This document shows, piece by piece, positions 11,597 through 24,390 of a stretch of 64,000 nucleotides of DNA (its first letter is position 1; each line of letters starts with the position of its first letter). The position numbers and the translations under genes were made by a program. The notes under the pieces were generated by a model. The model was not told where the DNA came from, did not search any database, and saw only the letters and a list, made by a program, of their open reading frames with translations. This stretch comes from Archilochus colubris (Eukaryota > Chordata > Aves > Apodiformes > Trochilidae), in the NCBI GenBank assembly GCA_023079485.1, contig CM041084.1:8368609-8432608 (forward strand), written 5' to 3'.

Positions 11597-12767
11597 CTAG
11601 ACAGACATGGAATGGGAGCTCTGCCCCTGGCCTCTGCGGCCACACAGGCACCTCTGACACTGATGGATTCATCTGGGCTGCTGAGAACTACGATTTCCAT
11701 CTTCCAAATCCTGAAATTTGGTGGTGTTTGGGCATTGCTTCACTTGTTCAGAGTAGCATGAAGGCCCAGATGACCTTCCCACTGCCCATCTTTGGAGAAG
11801 TTCTCCTCTACATAGATCTCTCCACCAGCAAAAGCAACTTCTGAATGTGCTGGTTCCTGAGGAAGGTTCTGCTCCCCTTATATTTAGACAAACTCAAGTC
11901 TATTATCCCTCAAGTAAACCACTAAAACTCCTACCACAGATGTTTAAAGTAAGCATTTCCCAGAACAAAGAGCTTATTCAGCTTGAAAATACTTACTACT
12001 TACAGAGAAGTACTAATGCCTCAGCTCCCTGCTTCTCCAGTCCCCAGCATCTGGGGGCTGTCTCAGTCACTGCTCAGCCTGTCGCCCCAAATCCTGCTGC
12101 TGGCAGAGGCGGCAGGGTGGGACCCCTCAAAACTGCTGTGCCTCCATCACCCAGAGCTTTGTCAAGGGATTCAGGGAGAGGGGTACGGCTGCATCTGAAG
12201 CCATGGTGTTCATCAGGGAGGACTTATTTCAATATGTTGCTGAATGTCAGGTTATATGTCTCAGGGGGACGCGTGTTTCGTGTAGTTTGTTATGCCATCT
12301 GTTAAGAAATGCAGCCGCTCGTCTCTCCGCTACATGACCACAGATGGGGAGTTTTTCCCCCTGTGTGCAGTACTGTCAATATATGCCAAAGCCTTCTTAG
12401 CTGAAGCCAGGTGGAATCACCACCACAACGAGCATGCCTGGGAAGAAGGAAGGGTGATGCATGGGTCTTCCTAAGCAGCCCGGCTCGTGGCATGCAGATG
12501 AGCTACAACGATGGCGTGCAAAGCCAGCCTACACCAGTGAGGTCAGGTCCCCAAAAATCCCTCTGGCTTGCAGGGTACTGAGTGATGACTCCAGCAGAGG
12601 AGCTCGAGGTGGAGGTCCCATGGCTTCATGCACCGTGGCATGTGTCCTGGGTTGCAGATGTGACCCTCCTCTTGGGTGTCTGTGGATGGTTCTTGCTTCA
12701 AATGACCATTTGGCAAAAGCCCCATGAATCTCAGATGCAGAAAAAAATCCAAAGAATCAACTGTTAC

Positions 12768-12876
12768 CTATGTGGAGATGCTGCAGCTCTCAGTGAAGGC
12801 TTGGGCTGCACACAACTGTACACTGCATCTCCAGACTGTGAAGGAAACCGTGATCTGCAGACTGACCAAAAAAGTC
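12768..12876 (-). CDS. Possible further 5' exon of the minus-strand candidate
   Basis: Excellent acceptor (gtttgctttttcccctgcag|GACTTT) and good donor (CATAG|gtaaca). The frame entering in phase 1 and leaving two bases is open throughout and fits the 11.5 kb block. Another frame ends in TAG exactly at the donor. The splice sites are better than the coding evidence; it could be non-coding. Confidence 0.28.
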
Positions 12877-13048
12877 CTGCAGGGGAAAAAGCAAACACGA
12901 AGGGAGCAATAAGTCCCCCAACAGCTATAAGCAGCTATTGACTTAAGCATCAATAACGTTCTTTTTTTTCCAGGGATGACTATTGCACCTTTTAATATTG
13001 AGCTGACACTATTCCAGCGTGGCTGGGTCTGCTCCTGAGCCTGCGGGT

Positions 13049-13197
13049 TGGAAGTTTTAAAGGGGAGTTTTACAGAAAAGACTATAACTGGAAGTTTTAT
13101 TGAAAACTCGAAGTTTTACAGAAAGGCAATGTTGGTTAGAAAGGGAAGTTTTACAGAATAGGGATTTCATTAGGAAGGAAAGTTTTACAGAAAGGAG
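13049..13197. repeat. Degenerate tandem repeat of GGAAGTTTTACAGAAA
   Basis: Six copies of a 13-16 bp core (GGAAGTTTTACAGAAA or close variants) begin near 13051, 13065, 13091, 13110, 13145 and 13179, with spacers of irregular length (spacings 14, 26, 19, 35 and 34). This is more ordered than chance and has no resemblance to CR1. Confidence 0.75.
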
Positions 13198-14871
13198 ACT
13201 GCAAAGCCAGCAGTTTGATCCTGGTCTCTCTGGGGCAGGTATTTCACTCACCCAGAATAGGAGCTGCTATCAGATTTACTTTCACTGGAAAGCCAATGGT
13301 CATCCTGCTCTCACAGCATGGCTCCCATCACAAGGGTGGCAGAACTCAGAGGTGTCCTGCAGTGCAAGCAGAGCTGCTGTCCTCCAGGAACACTCAAGTC
13401 AGAAGCAAAAGACACAAAGTAATTCCCTGGGGTTGAGGAAGCACTTCGGAGGCTGGTGGGTATGCCTGAAAATCTGTGTGAAAACCAAACCAAAAAAATA
13501 AATTTTTCTCCACCAGTGTTAGGAAGATCCTCCCCTCCATCCTCAGCTCCACTTGCAGTTGTGGGTAGTTCTCAGCCCTTCTTCAAAAACTTGCTTTTCA
13601 AAGCTCAGGCCTTGGATGCTGCCTTAGGAGCCAACATTTTGTATTACCCCATTACTTCTCATAAAATCCTGGTTGGTGGCAGTGAACACAGTTCCCCAAA
13701 CCAGCCTTCCATACACACAAAGCTCTACATGCTCCTGCTCCCCGTGCCCACTCCTCCAAGCAGAGGAGGCTGTGCTGGCTCCAACTCCAGGGGGACCAGG
13801 TACCAGTCCTAGAAACCACTGGGGAACCTGGAGATGCCACTGAGCAGTTCTGAGGAACCAAATCACCAACACTTGTGCATCTTGGATTTTTATACCCAAC
13901 TGCAACTTTTGACTGATGCTCAGTTCTTACAGCAAGAAAGCAGATTCCTTCCTCCTGTCTCAGAGTAGAGGATTGTGGCTTTATTTACCAAATGATGTAA
14001 CCAAATAAAAATGTTAAACTCCTCTAATATAATACTATGATTAATGTAAAGGTGTGTTCTCTACTGCAGCCATCATTTATTTCTGCCACAATTTAAGTTT
14101 GCATGTGCCCGTGGAGCAAAACACAACTCACAAAACAGTTTTCAAATAAACAGATATTTTATGTTATGCATATATGTCTTTGAGACATGTAAAACCATGT
14201 ATCTAAAGCCATCTCCAGCAGAGCTCTGATTTCCACGAACTCTCAGCAGGGGTTGCCCACACACATTTATTTTGAGTGTCCACATACTGCACCTGTGTCT
14301 CTGGTAGCATGGCAAAGAGACAGCTGGCAGGATTCCCCAACTTGGGGATGTTTCAGCCATGGACCAAGTTCACCAGAACTTCTGTGGAACCCCACGTAGC
14401 TGAAATTTTCCTCCATGTCTCATAACTGGGAGGCTGCCAGTGCTGCATCTGCCTCTACAAGTTATTAGTCCTGTAACACATATTTAAACTCCAAAAAATA
14501 GGGCCTCAGGAGGCAAAGGATTAGTCACAACCCATTAAAAAAAAGAAAAAAGAAAAAAAGAGGTCTTTGTGGTTTTATATCCACATTCATATCTCAACCT
14601 CTGTCAAGCTTTTCACACAGTTCTTTGGTGTGGGGCAGCCAAAAGTCATGGCACCTCGGAGGGAGCTGCCAGTTGAGGGAACAGGTCCTTCAGCACCAGG
14701 AAGGGCAGCAACAACACAGACCTTCAAAAGGGGAAACACTTGCTCCTTTCTGCACCTGTATAATTCTGCAGATGGACACCCACTAGGATTGCCAGATTTA
14801 AAGTCTGAATATACAAGATGCAGCAGCCACAGCAGCTGGAGAAATCTGTGAGGGAATATTTTTCTATCATG

Positions 14872-15060
14872 TCACTGAAAAAAAAATTGTAAATGGAAGA
14901 GAAGATGGACTAGTAATAGAAATAAAAAAGGGGAAAAAAATAAAAAGAAAAATAAGAGAAAAAATTGCAGGAAAGCCAGGATGGAAAGGAGAGGAATAGA
15001 ATTAATAGAAAACAGAAAAAAAACCCCACTTTTAGTCCTGAAATTAGTAAGTTTGGACAA
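14872..15060. repeat. A-rich/polypurine low-complexity region
   Basis: Nearly 190 nt dominated by A and G on the plus strand. The open frame seen on the minus strand (Phe/Leu-rich) is a by-product of this composition. Confidence 0.7.
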
Positions 15061-18000
15061 AAGAATAAAATTCTACTCTCAAAAATTTGCAGAAATCCTC
15101 AAACATCCATGAATAGGCAAAAATGCTGGCCCAAATAAAAACTCACTATCTCCTCAAAGTTTCAGGCAAATGACCAGCAACATAGCAACTTTTGTGCATC
15201 GATCCTTAGGAAACAGCACTCCTCCTGACTCCTGTCAAGAAGGACAAGGGATTAGCTCAGGCACTAAGGAGCTGACATAGTTAAACACTGCTGCTGGCAG
15301 ATACAATCCAGTTTATGACTGAGGTTGTAAAAACATGCATGAAAGCAAATTCGTAAGAAAGATACTCTAATGAAGATGTATAGAAAGGCTGTAATGCCAC
15401 GTAGCCTCTTGATAGCAAAGGCCCTGATACTGCAAATTAAGCTAAGTGGCAAAGTTAATCAGATGCATAAGCGTTTGCAACATCAGTGGTTTTTTTCCTT
15501 CCCCAAATGAGCTAAATTCAAAAAGCCTTGGTTTAAATTACACAAAGATATTAGCAACATCGTTTCTTTATTAGAAGGAGTTTATTCATTCAGGGTGTAC
15601 AGTACAGAGCAACATGCCTGGCATGGTTAGTGATGCGTGAACCTGAAGGGGAAGAAATCCCTTTGCATTCCCTTCACAGCCAAGTTGCACAACAATTCAG
15701 GCTGCTGCCTCAGCAGCCAAATGGGCAATTTTCCAAGCCTAAAAGTCAGACACAGACTCAAGTGTTGAGGCAGCTTTGTTGCTCCTTGAAGCTGACCAGA
15801 TCCACTTGGAAAGCTCCCTCAGATCATCCTTCTTCCTCCCCATCTTCTTCCTGACGGTCTCTTTCACTAGGGGAATACAACCATGACGTTGCATTTTCCA
15901 GCCCTCTGCTCCAAAGCAAGGGGTGAAAACCTCATGTGTCTTCACAGGGTCAATGGCAAACCCTTTGCCTCTTGGCAAAGCTATAAATGCCCTGGTGAGG
16001 ATGACCAAATTAGAGCAATGCATTTGAGGGAAGAGGAGAAGAAAAAATCCAGGCTCCCCAGCAGTTCACCTCCTATCTCAAAGGTATATTTAAAGATGTA
16101 AAGCAGTGGGCATGGCAAGGTAACCCTCAGGAGCCATCCAGCATTTGTCTTCACTGCAAAGAAGGAAATACTCCCTCAAAGCAGCAAACCCCACTTGCAA
16201 TTTGCACACTCCAAAGATGCCACTAAAATCATCCCTTTTGTAGAATACAGGATGGTTTTTCCATGAGAGAGAAAAAGTGTCAAAGGCTGGAGAGGCAAAG
16301 GAGAGTGAGAAGACACTAAGAGCAGGGCATCTCCATGGTCAGTCATAACATAAAGTGATAAAGGGGACACCATTGTCCTCTCAGCACACCCATCAGTGCC
16401 CTGGTAAGATTTGTCATATTGATTGGTCAAACAGCAGCTATTTCTCCTAGCAAAGGACTACCTCCTCCTCACATGGGATGGGATGTTTAAGCTAAGCTGT
16501 AACATAGAGCAATGCTGCATAAAGGAGAAAATTGTATAAAACCTTTTAGAAGGAAATTAATTTATTCAGGAAGAACTGCAACCCTGAGGGGCAAGGGGAA
16601 TAAAAAGAAAAAAACAAAAGAACAAATGGCTCTTGCTTTTCCCCACTATTTTTCTAGAGGCATAAGCGAAAACTTTGAAACATATATTTTCAGTTAATTT
16701 CTTATTTTTCTCAATATATATCCTCTCCATTTGTAGCTCTGAAATAATTAATTCAAGTGCTCTAGTAACCTCCCTGACTAGTATTGCCTATTTAACAAAT
16801 ACTTTCATCCCACACCAGAGTTGTACTTAGATCTTCAGTAGCCAGTCTGTGCTGAATAGTCACAATGCATTTAGAAACCAATATTTATAAGCACTTCATT
16901 GTGCATTATCTGAAATTTCTGGGACACAGCCCCTCCCCAGATTTAACAGTCATTTGTGGTTGTTCATTACTTCAATTTTGCAGCAGAATCCAAGAATCTA
17001 GCCTTGCCCTTGAACATTGGTCCCATAGCAAGTAAAAAGGAAGATGGTAATGACAAGAGTGAAACATTAGCACACACCAAGGTATCATTTCTTATCCTCC
17101 AGACACAAATTTCTGGGAAATATTTTGAGTACCTACAACTGTTCTTGCTTTCTTTTTCAGTCTTGGCTCCACATACCCCTTACTGATCATTCTTGGAGAT
17201 AAATACTGTGCCAGATGGACTAAAGTTCTAACATGGTATGGAACTTGCATAGTTGTGGGATCAAGGCCTAGCTTTTCTACATTTCTTATGTTTGAAAGTG
17301 TTTCAAAGGAAAAAATAGGACAGAAAAATAAATGCCATCTGTCTAGTTGCACCTTTAAATGTGGGTGTGGTTTTTTTACCATTCTTCCTCCTTACACCGT
17401 TTGTAATAACCAGAAAAGTACTAAATAGATACAGAGTGGCAAGAGGAAAAGAAAGGGAAAGGGAAAAGAAAAATCCTTAATATCTTGTTTCATCCTACAA
17501 GGCAATAATAGATGAAGGTAGTATTAAAATTATCTTAAGAAGTGGTAAAAAAAAGGAATTATTAGAAAAACAAAATGCTGTTTCATTTCAAATCTGAAAC
17601 AAAAAAAAACAAACCAACCCTGCCTTCTTTTCTTTTTACTTCATTAAAAATGAATTAAATTAATTCCGTTCATTAATGAAGTAACCTCTTCCTTTCAGTC
17701 TAACCCTTCCACATCAGAGCACCGGATGAAGAGGACAAGAAGGGAAAAGAAGAGGGGGCTTCCTGGAGTGCTTTGTGCTGAGGCTATTTTGGGTTGCATA
17801 GCAGCTGGTGGGCAACTGTGGGCAGCATCTCTGAGCTATAGCAACGCTTGGGGTGATGGCTGGCAGCTGTGCCAGCCCTTGGATCAGCCCCCAGGCCCAG
17901 AAATGCAAAGACATCACAAAGCCATTTTCCTCCCCTGTGTTAAGCCTCCTGCAAGGCTCGAGACAAAACCTGGCATTGACATTCTTCTTGATCTCTATTG

Positions 18001-19207
18001 GCCAGAGCTTCCACACCCAAAACTCATCTACATCTGCCCTGTGTGCATTTGCAGAGTTTGTTCAGTGTGTTTCAGAAATTGCTCTTTTCTTACAGCCAGA
18101 ATGGGAACAGACTACATATGTCAGCTCTTTGGGACAACTGCTGGAACAACAAAAAATTACGAGGAGGGATGTTTAGTCCCACAAAGCCTGGCTTTCAAGC
18201 CAGAAATGTTTTGTAGCAGCACTCCCTTAGTTTGCTGCAGAGGATCCTTTTTTCTAAACACGGGCACTAACCAGCACCACTAACCTGCTCTGCTTAGGGG
18301 ATACCTGGCATGGTCTGAAAGCACTTTTTGAAATAATCTGTTCAACAGAACTACCCAGCTGCCGTGTATATTTAAGGACTGAACACAAGCTGGCACTTGG
18401 GCAACCCCTGACCAAGACCTTTGCTCTTGAGTTAACCCACACTGAAAATGCAAACCGAGCAGGTTCTGGGAGGTACAATGCAAAGGCAGTGCTGTTGGTA
18501 CCAGAGCAGGCAGAGTTGGTTCCTGACTGCAAGCAAATGTCCACTTTGGCATAGGTCCTGCTGGAAAGAGAGGAATGTGACTGTTAATCCCTGGCTTCTG
18601 AATAACTACACACAAAATGCTTGTCAAGAAAAGAAACAACAAAATGAATCTTTTCTCTAAGTGGTTGCCAAACCTGGCATTGGCAAATCATCAAGGAGGA
18701 GAAAGACACTGCAGTTTTTCCTGTGAACCTCTAACTGCAGAGAGCACTCAGCCCCTGCTCTCCCCCTGATAAGGGAGAAGGTCAGCAGCTCCCATCAACC
18801 AGCAGCCTTTGCTCTGCAGCAGCAGCCTGACACCTGTCAGCTCCATCAGCTGGAATTGAAACCTTTCCCAAACCCTCTGGCTCTGCCTGGGAGCTGGGAG
18901 CCCAACCTGAGCTCAGCCTGGACTCATTCAGTGCCTGATGCCAATCAATAAGTCCAATAATGTCCTTCCTCCCATTGGCATCTGCAATCAGGTGCCTACG
19001 TCGGAGAGAAATATTGAATGCTGGCATGTCCTGGGGCTGCTCCAAGGGCTCTCTGCTACTGCCACCACCCTGGGAAGTGACACCAGGGACCTAAATGAAG
19101 GCAGAACCGGGTGATCTCAATAGCAGAACCTCCTGCATTGCCTGTGTGAAGCTCCAGCCAGGTAGAATCACTGTAAGGCTGGAGCTGGAGTCACCATGGC
19201 AAACCAC

Positions 19208-19291
19208 CTGGATTGGAATGACCTCATTGGAGACTTCCTTCTTCCAGGATTCTGGGGGAGATTCGGTAAAGCTGATTGTAATACTAATTTT
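19208..19291 (-). CDS. Possible 5' exon of the minus-strand candidate
   Basis: Acceptor aactctgctgtcctgtaag|AAAATT, donor CAG|gtggtt, 84 nt, phase 0 to 0, reading KISITISFTESPPESWKKEV and continuing SNEVIPIQ. The alternating hydrophobic start looks like a beta strand. The link to the 12.8 kb block needs one more exon, not located, to convert phase 0 to 1. Confidence 0.32.
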
Positions 19292-19623
19292 CTTACAGGA
19301 CAGCAGAGTTGTGCTCATGTCAGATGCTGAGCATTGCTGGTTGCAGGAACAGTTTCCTCCCTCTCAGGGACTGGGAATCCTGCTTTGAGTCATCAGTAAA
19401 AAGAGGGTTTCACTAATTCCCTGTTGGTTACATCACAGGAGTGTTGCACATGCACAGAGCAGTGTCTGCTCCAGAGAGACCCAGAGAGATCTCACTTCAA
19501 AGTGAAGCAGTGTGGTCCCCTTTGCTAATGACTGCAAATTGATCCAAGTGGTCTGTTTGGACACAGCTATCAGCGGTGTTCCTAGGACCAGAGGTGGGTG
19601 CAGAATTGCTTTCTAACATGAAA

Positions 19624-19635
19624 CCCCCCCCCCCC
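19624..19635. repeat. Homopolymer C12
   Basis: Uninterrupted run of 12 cytosines; its length may be unreliable in sequencing. Confidence 0.9.
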
Positions 19636-20540
19636 AGTTCAGATAAGATATCTTGCCCATGGCAATTTGGTGATGTACAGAAATGAAAGAAAAGGTTTCA
19701 TCTAATTTACTAGACATAATCTAGCAGTCTGGATTACCTAAGAATATTGTTCCTGATAGCAAGAACAAGGCCCATGATTTAAGCACAGATGTCCAAGCTA
19801 TTTTTACTTGAAAAGTAAATCACAAGATCTATGGGAAGGTTAAGTGGGTGCTCACATGCAGAAGATGAGGTATGCTTTATTTTTACAGATGCACACAGGT
19901 TTGGAGAGAAGCCCAAGCAACAAATTAAGGAAGCTAAAAGGATGATGAAAATGTCACCTGAAAGACATAAAAAGCTTAGCTTTGTTTATTTCTGACTACC
20001 AAATTTCAAATGAACAAATCTCTCTCTCTGGCATGGTGTTTATAAACCTGAAACCATTTGGCTGTGCTGGGGAGAGGCTGGATCTAGCATCTAAGTGGAC
20101 ATGCAACACTATCTACTCTATACAGTTAATTTCAACTACCAAATCGGATGGATTTCAATAACTATAGCATATATTTGCTAAAATAAAGCTTAACCTAGCA
20201 AGGTGGACTCGGTTGGGAAAACAGGCATTTTGGCTTCTAGTTCATTCAACTAGACTGAGACCTCTGTTAGCTTTGAGGTTCGCATTGTCCATGTTTACAT
20301 CACTCAGCCTCTTCATGAGGACAATGCATCTAGATCCACAAGAATAGCCTTAAAGCACCCCCAAGTCTCTGCAAACATGACCATCTTGTTCTCAGGGCAC
20401 CTTCATTTTTTTCCCATAGATCCTCATAGTCTCTACTCTCAGGCACTTTTACCACTTGCTCCTCCCTCAGCTCATCCACATCACCCTCCCATGAGGGAGG
20501 GTGCTGCTTTGCCTATGTATTTATGTCCCCCTGTGGTTAC

Positions 20541-20669
20541 CTTGCCCAGCAGCAGGTTGAGGAGCTGCAGATAATCAGGGAGAGAGACAGAGCAAGAGTC
20601 TCCTGGCAGCTCCATGTTCTGCAGGATGGTCTGTACAAAGTCAGTCACCATATTTCTCAGCAGCATGAC
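20541..20669 (-). CDS. Possible 5' exon of the minus-strand candidate (43 codons)
   Basis: Acceptor gagtcctgcttacacag|GTCATG, donor GGCAAG|gtaacc, 129 nt, phase 0 to 0. It reads VMLLRNMVTDFVQTILQNME at its start and ends LLNLLLGK, a leucine-rich helical pattern with heptad-like spacing. Good splice sites and protein-like composition make it the best of the upstream blocks. Confidence 0.4.
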
Positions 20670-20974
20670 CTGTGTAAGCAGGACTCCAAGAACATATTTA
20701 ATTAGGACATGGCTCAAATCTCAAGTTTTACACCTTGGTATCCTTCCCCTTCTGACACCAGGGCAATGCTAATTTCAGGCTTAGGATGCCTTCCCTGTGA
20801 TCCAATTTTAGGTGTCAGTTTGTTAAAAAATGGAAGATCCCTACTGGCTCAGCACCAGCCACCTCCAGGTGTTCACACAGTGAAATGCAAGGAAATCACA
20901 GAAGGAATTTGGTCTGCATTCAGCAGCCCTAGCTGCTTGTTCCCTGAGTGTTTCACCTTTGATATGTCCTTTGA

Positions 20975-21490
20975 TAGGACACTACTCAACACGGGTGAGG
21001 CCACACCTGAAGTACTGTGTCTAGTTTTGGTTCCCCAGTGCAAGAGAGACATGGATATACTGGAGACTGTTCAACAAAGGGCCAGGAAGGTGGTGAAGAG
21101 ACTGGACTCTCCTATAAGGAAAAGCTGAGAGAGCTTGGACTGCTTAGCTTGGAGGAGAGAAGGCCCAGGGGGGATCTTATCAACGTGTATCACCTGCAGG
21201 GAGGGTGCAAAGTGGACGTAGCTGGGATATTCAGTGGTGCTCAGTGACAGGACCAGAGGCAAAGGACACAGACTAAAACTACGGGAGGATCCATAATCAG
21301 GATTTTTTTTTTTTTTTTTACTGTGAGGATAACTGATAAAAGGTTTCCCAGGGAGGCTGGGAAGTCTCTGTCCTTGGAGATATTCTGAACATTGTCTGGG
21401 GAGACTGGGTTGCCCTCCTTGAGCAAGAGGCTTGGACTAAATGACCTCTCCAGAGGTCTCTGCCAACCTCAATGATTCTGTGGCTCTGTG
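20975..21490 (+). mobile_element. CR1 LINE 3' region, older copy
   Basis: Contains the CR1 segments cacgggtgaggccacacctg, gggccaggaaggtg, cttggaggagagaaggc and the end ggtctctgccaacctcaatg, followed by decayed ATTCTGTG octamers. It is interrupted by a T17 tract at 21303-21319. About 0.5 kb, diverged and with indels, so clearly older than the 24.2 and 43.5 kb copies. Confidence 0.9.
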
Positions 21491-24227
21491 GGGCTGCTGC
21501 CCACAAACCTATGGCCAGTCTGTGAGTCAGAAGGGAGGAAACACCACACTCTTCACTTGTAATCTGGTGTAAGCAATTTGCCTCTTCAAGCTCTTGTTCC
21601 TTTTCCCATCTTTTCTTTTTTATGTCATTTTGTTGGGACCAGAACTACTTTCCCCTGAACTGGTGCAACAGGATGATGCTCTCACTAAAATCTTTTGATT
21701 GAAACCAGAATGTTAAAAATCTAAGATAAGATAACATGGAAATCTAATGTCAAATACTGGCTGCTTCATTTTTGCCTTACTTTTGAAGCAAAATCAAAAG
21801 CTTCAGTTCATTCACATTGGCTTCCCATCAAAGTTGAGTCAAAGGATGCCCCTGCAGCTGTGATTTTGAAATCAGACAATGTGACCAGACACCAAGAAAA
21901 TGGCCATGCAGCCAGTTCTGTTCTGCCTGGAATTGCCCAGGGATGCAAAGTTTGGATGCTTGCCTCCCTGGGTCCCAGCTGCCACAGCTGCCCCTGGACA
22001 GCAGGGTACAAACTCAGCATGCTGGACAGCAGGCACTACACAGTATATACATACAACCTTCTTATGGACATCTCTAGACCTTCAGTGTTTCTCAGCTCAT
22101 TCACTTTTCTCATTTAAGCAAATCAGAAAATGGTAGGGCTTTTTTTTTTGTCTGTTTGGTTTTTTGTGTTTTGTTTGTTCACTTCTTTCTGGTTTTTTTC
22201 CCCTAACAGGTAAAAAACAAGCTCGTTCTACATTGTTAAAAGAATTAATAGTCTTGTAGATATTGAAAAGAATTTCGAAGGTATTTTGTTGTTTGGGGTT
22301 GAAAAGTGTTCTTGTCTTGAAATATTTTGTCTAAGCTTAGTTTCTTTGTCTAACTAAATCAGTATAATGATGTGCAGCCCAAAGATAATGGCTGCATTTC
22401 TAAATCAGTAAAAACTTCAAAGAAGCATGTTCATTGCAGACTGCAAAACCGTCCTAGAATATTCCCTGACATACTCTACATCAGGAAACACATACATATT
22501 CATTAGCAGTTTTTATTTATCTTCAAAACACTCCAGTTCTGAAAGAGCAAATCAAACAGAAGTCTGAACAGCCTTTGTATTCAGTCAAGACTCTTCCACA
22601 GCTTCTCAGATGATGATTAGTATTACTGCAGTTGTACTGAGTAGACAGGATTATTAATTAAGACATATTGGTTTGCTCTGGTGCGCTCAGCAGATCTGTC
22701 AAGTTATTGTAGTTTGTACAAGTTTTCTCTGCATACCTTTTTTTATGCTTTCTAAAATGAAAACTCACTTGAGGCCTTCACACTTTGAAATTTCTCAGGG
22801 CTATATTCACTGAAAACAGTGGAAAGCAGTGACTACTACAACCTTAACAGACTCAATCTAGAAATACCTTTGTTACAGATTTAAAAGTATCTCCCCCAGT
22901 AGATAAAAACATGATATTTTTTATGAACCTTCAGTTTTGGGAACAAGTGCCAGCAGTAAGTGTTCTAGGGAATAAAGGTCTTCAGGAGACTCGTGCTTGA
23001 TTTGTCACAGAAATGAAATCTAATCTTCTAGAGAGAGAAACAATGAGTCAACAGTCCTGTGTGAGCAGTCTCAGTAGGCTGAGATTTAGGGAATTCAATT
23101 TTGCCATAAGGTCAAACTTCTTGTGTGATCCTGGACAGGACCCTAATGAGGAATTACACTGCACTGTCTGGGAAGCAGTCTGACTGTGATGAACTGGTGG
23201 AGCCTCACACTGCTGTGGCTGGCCTATTTCTGGGTCCTGAGACAGGTCTGCATTGTAACCCTGAGGGTATATCTGTAGTCACAGTTGGAAAACTAGCCAA
23301 CATTGAGCCCTGTGATACTAGACTTCCAGCAGTAGCTGAGTAGCCTCAGTATGTCTAGAGACCATTAATCTTCCCCTATCATCTAATTCTTCATTTTAAA
23401 ATGACAGTGCTGACTGAGGAGTTTCTTACTCTTTTGATCTTTCAACTCTCCTTACTCTACTTATTTTGTAAGCATCCTTTCCGTAGGTTCTCCATGAGAA
23501 ACTCCTCATACCCTGTAGTGGGAGGACATCCGCAATACTGAGGCCCTTTCAGCTTCTCTGAATCTGCTTCTCAGCCTGGAAGTCCCCTCTGCATACAGGT
23601 CACCCCTGAAGAAGTGAAAGCTTGAGCCCAGATGGGTGGCCTAAAATACTCCATGGAAAATCCTATGACTATTCCAATTAAGATAGGCAGTTTTCACACA
23701 CCATCTGACAGATGAAGTCAGACTTGATCTTCAGATTTAATGAAAGGCTCTTTGAAAACATTAGGGGCTTGCCTGTGCTGAGGCAATGTAAAACTTTTCT
23801 ACTTCAGTGGATTTAGGGTCAAGCTATAAAAGCAAAGAGGCATCCACAGTGATGTGGAGCCTAATTCAGAGCCTTCTACAGCAAACAGCCTCTTGGTTTC
23901 TGTGGGACTCCTCTGGGTGATATGTTGAGTGGCTGGTGCTAAAGATTTGCCCACCAAAAAATTTAAATAAATCACTGCTTTGAAATAATGAAAGCATTTA
24001 CAGTTGCTTCAGGTAACAATATATCATAGAGCCCAAAATATAGACATAGAGGGGGATGAGAAGGAAAGGAAAGCAGAGACAGGTGTTGTGTCTTCAGAAA
24101 GGTCACAGAAAAAATCAGTAGCAAGACTCAGAACAGAAACCAGGTGTTCTGGGTGGGACTTTTGTAACAAGCAAACACTGTCTCTATTCTCACAGGCATC
24201 CCTCAGCATAATGCTGAAGTAATTCAT

Positions 24228-24390
24228 AGAATCATAGAATCATAGAATCATAGAATCATAGAATTGGCTGGGTTGGAAGGGACCTCATAGATCATCGAGT
24301 CCAACCCTTGAACCACCGTTGCGGTTGCTAGACTATGGCACTGAGTGCCACATCCAGTCTCTTTTTAAATATCTCCAGGGACGGAGAATA
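24228..24390 (-). mobile_element. CR1 LINE 3' end (young copy)
   Basis: On the minus strand this is the terminal part of a CR1 retrotransposon ending in about four ATTCTATG-type octamers (plus-strand catagaatcatagaat...). It contains the diagnostic ggttggaagggacct and gagtccaaccc segments. It is 5'-truncated, as usual for CR1, and nearly identical to the copy at 43.5 kb. Confidence 0.95.

Larger units (their letters stand above)
12877..19207. other. Intergenic or intronic stretch without firm genes
   Basis: Holds the 13.05 kb tandem repeat, A-rich DNA at 14.9 kb and several GC-driven open frames, the longest 185 codons on the plus strand at 17726-18283. A minus-strand block at 15.74-16.0 kb follows a strong acceptor (ttggtcatcctcaccag), but I found no donor that gives a convincing exon. 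Confidence 0.5.

Noticed and set aside
11847..12305. 152-codon plus-strand frame
   Set aside because: No splice sites at sensible positions, no recognised domain, and overlapping frames on several strands in a locally GC-rich patch.
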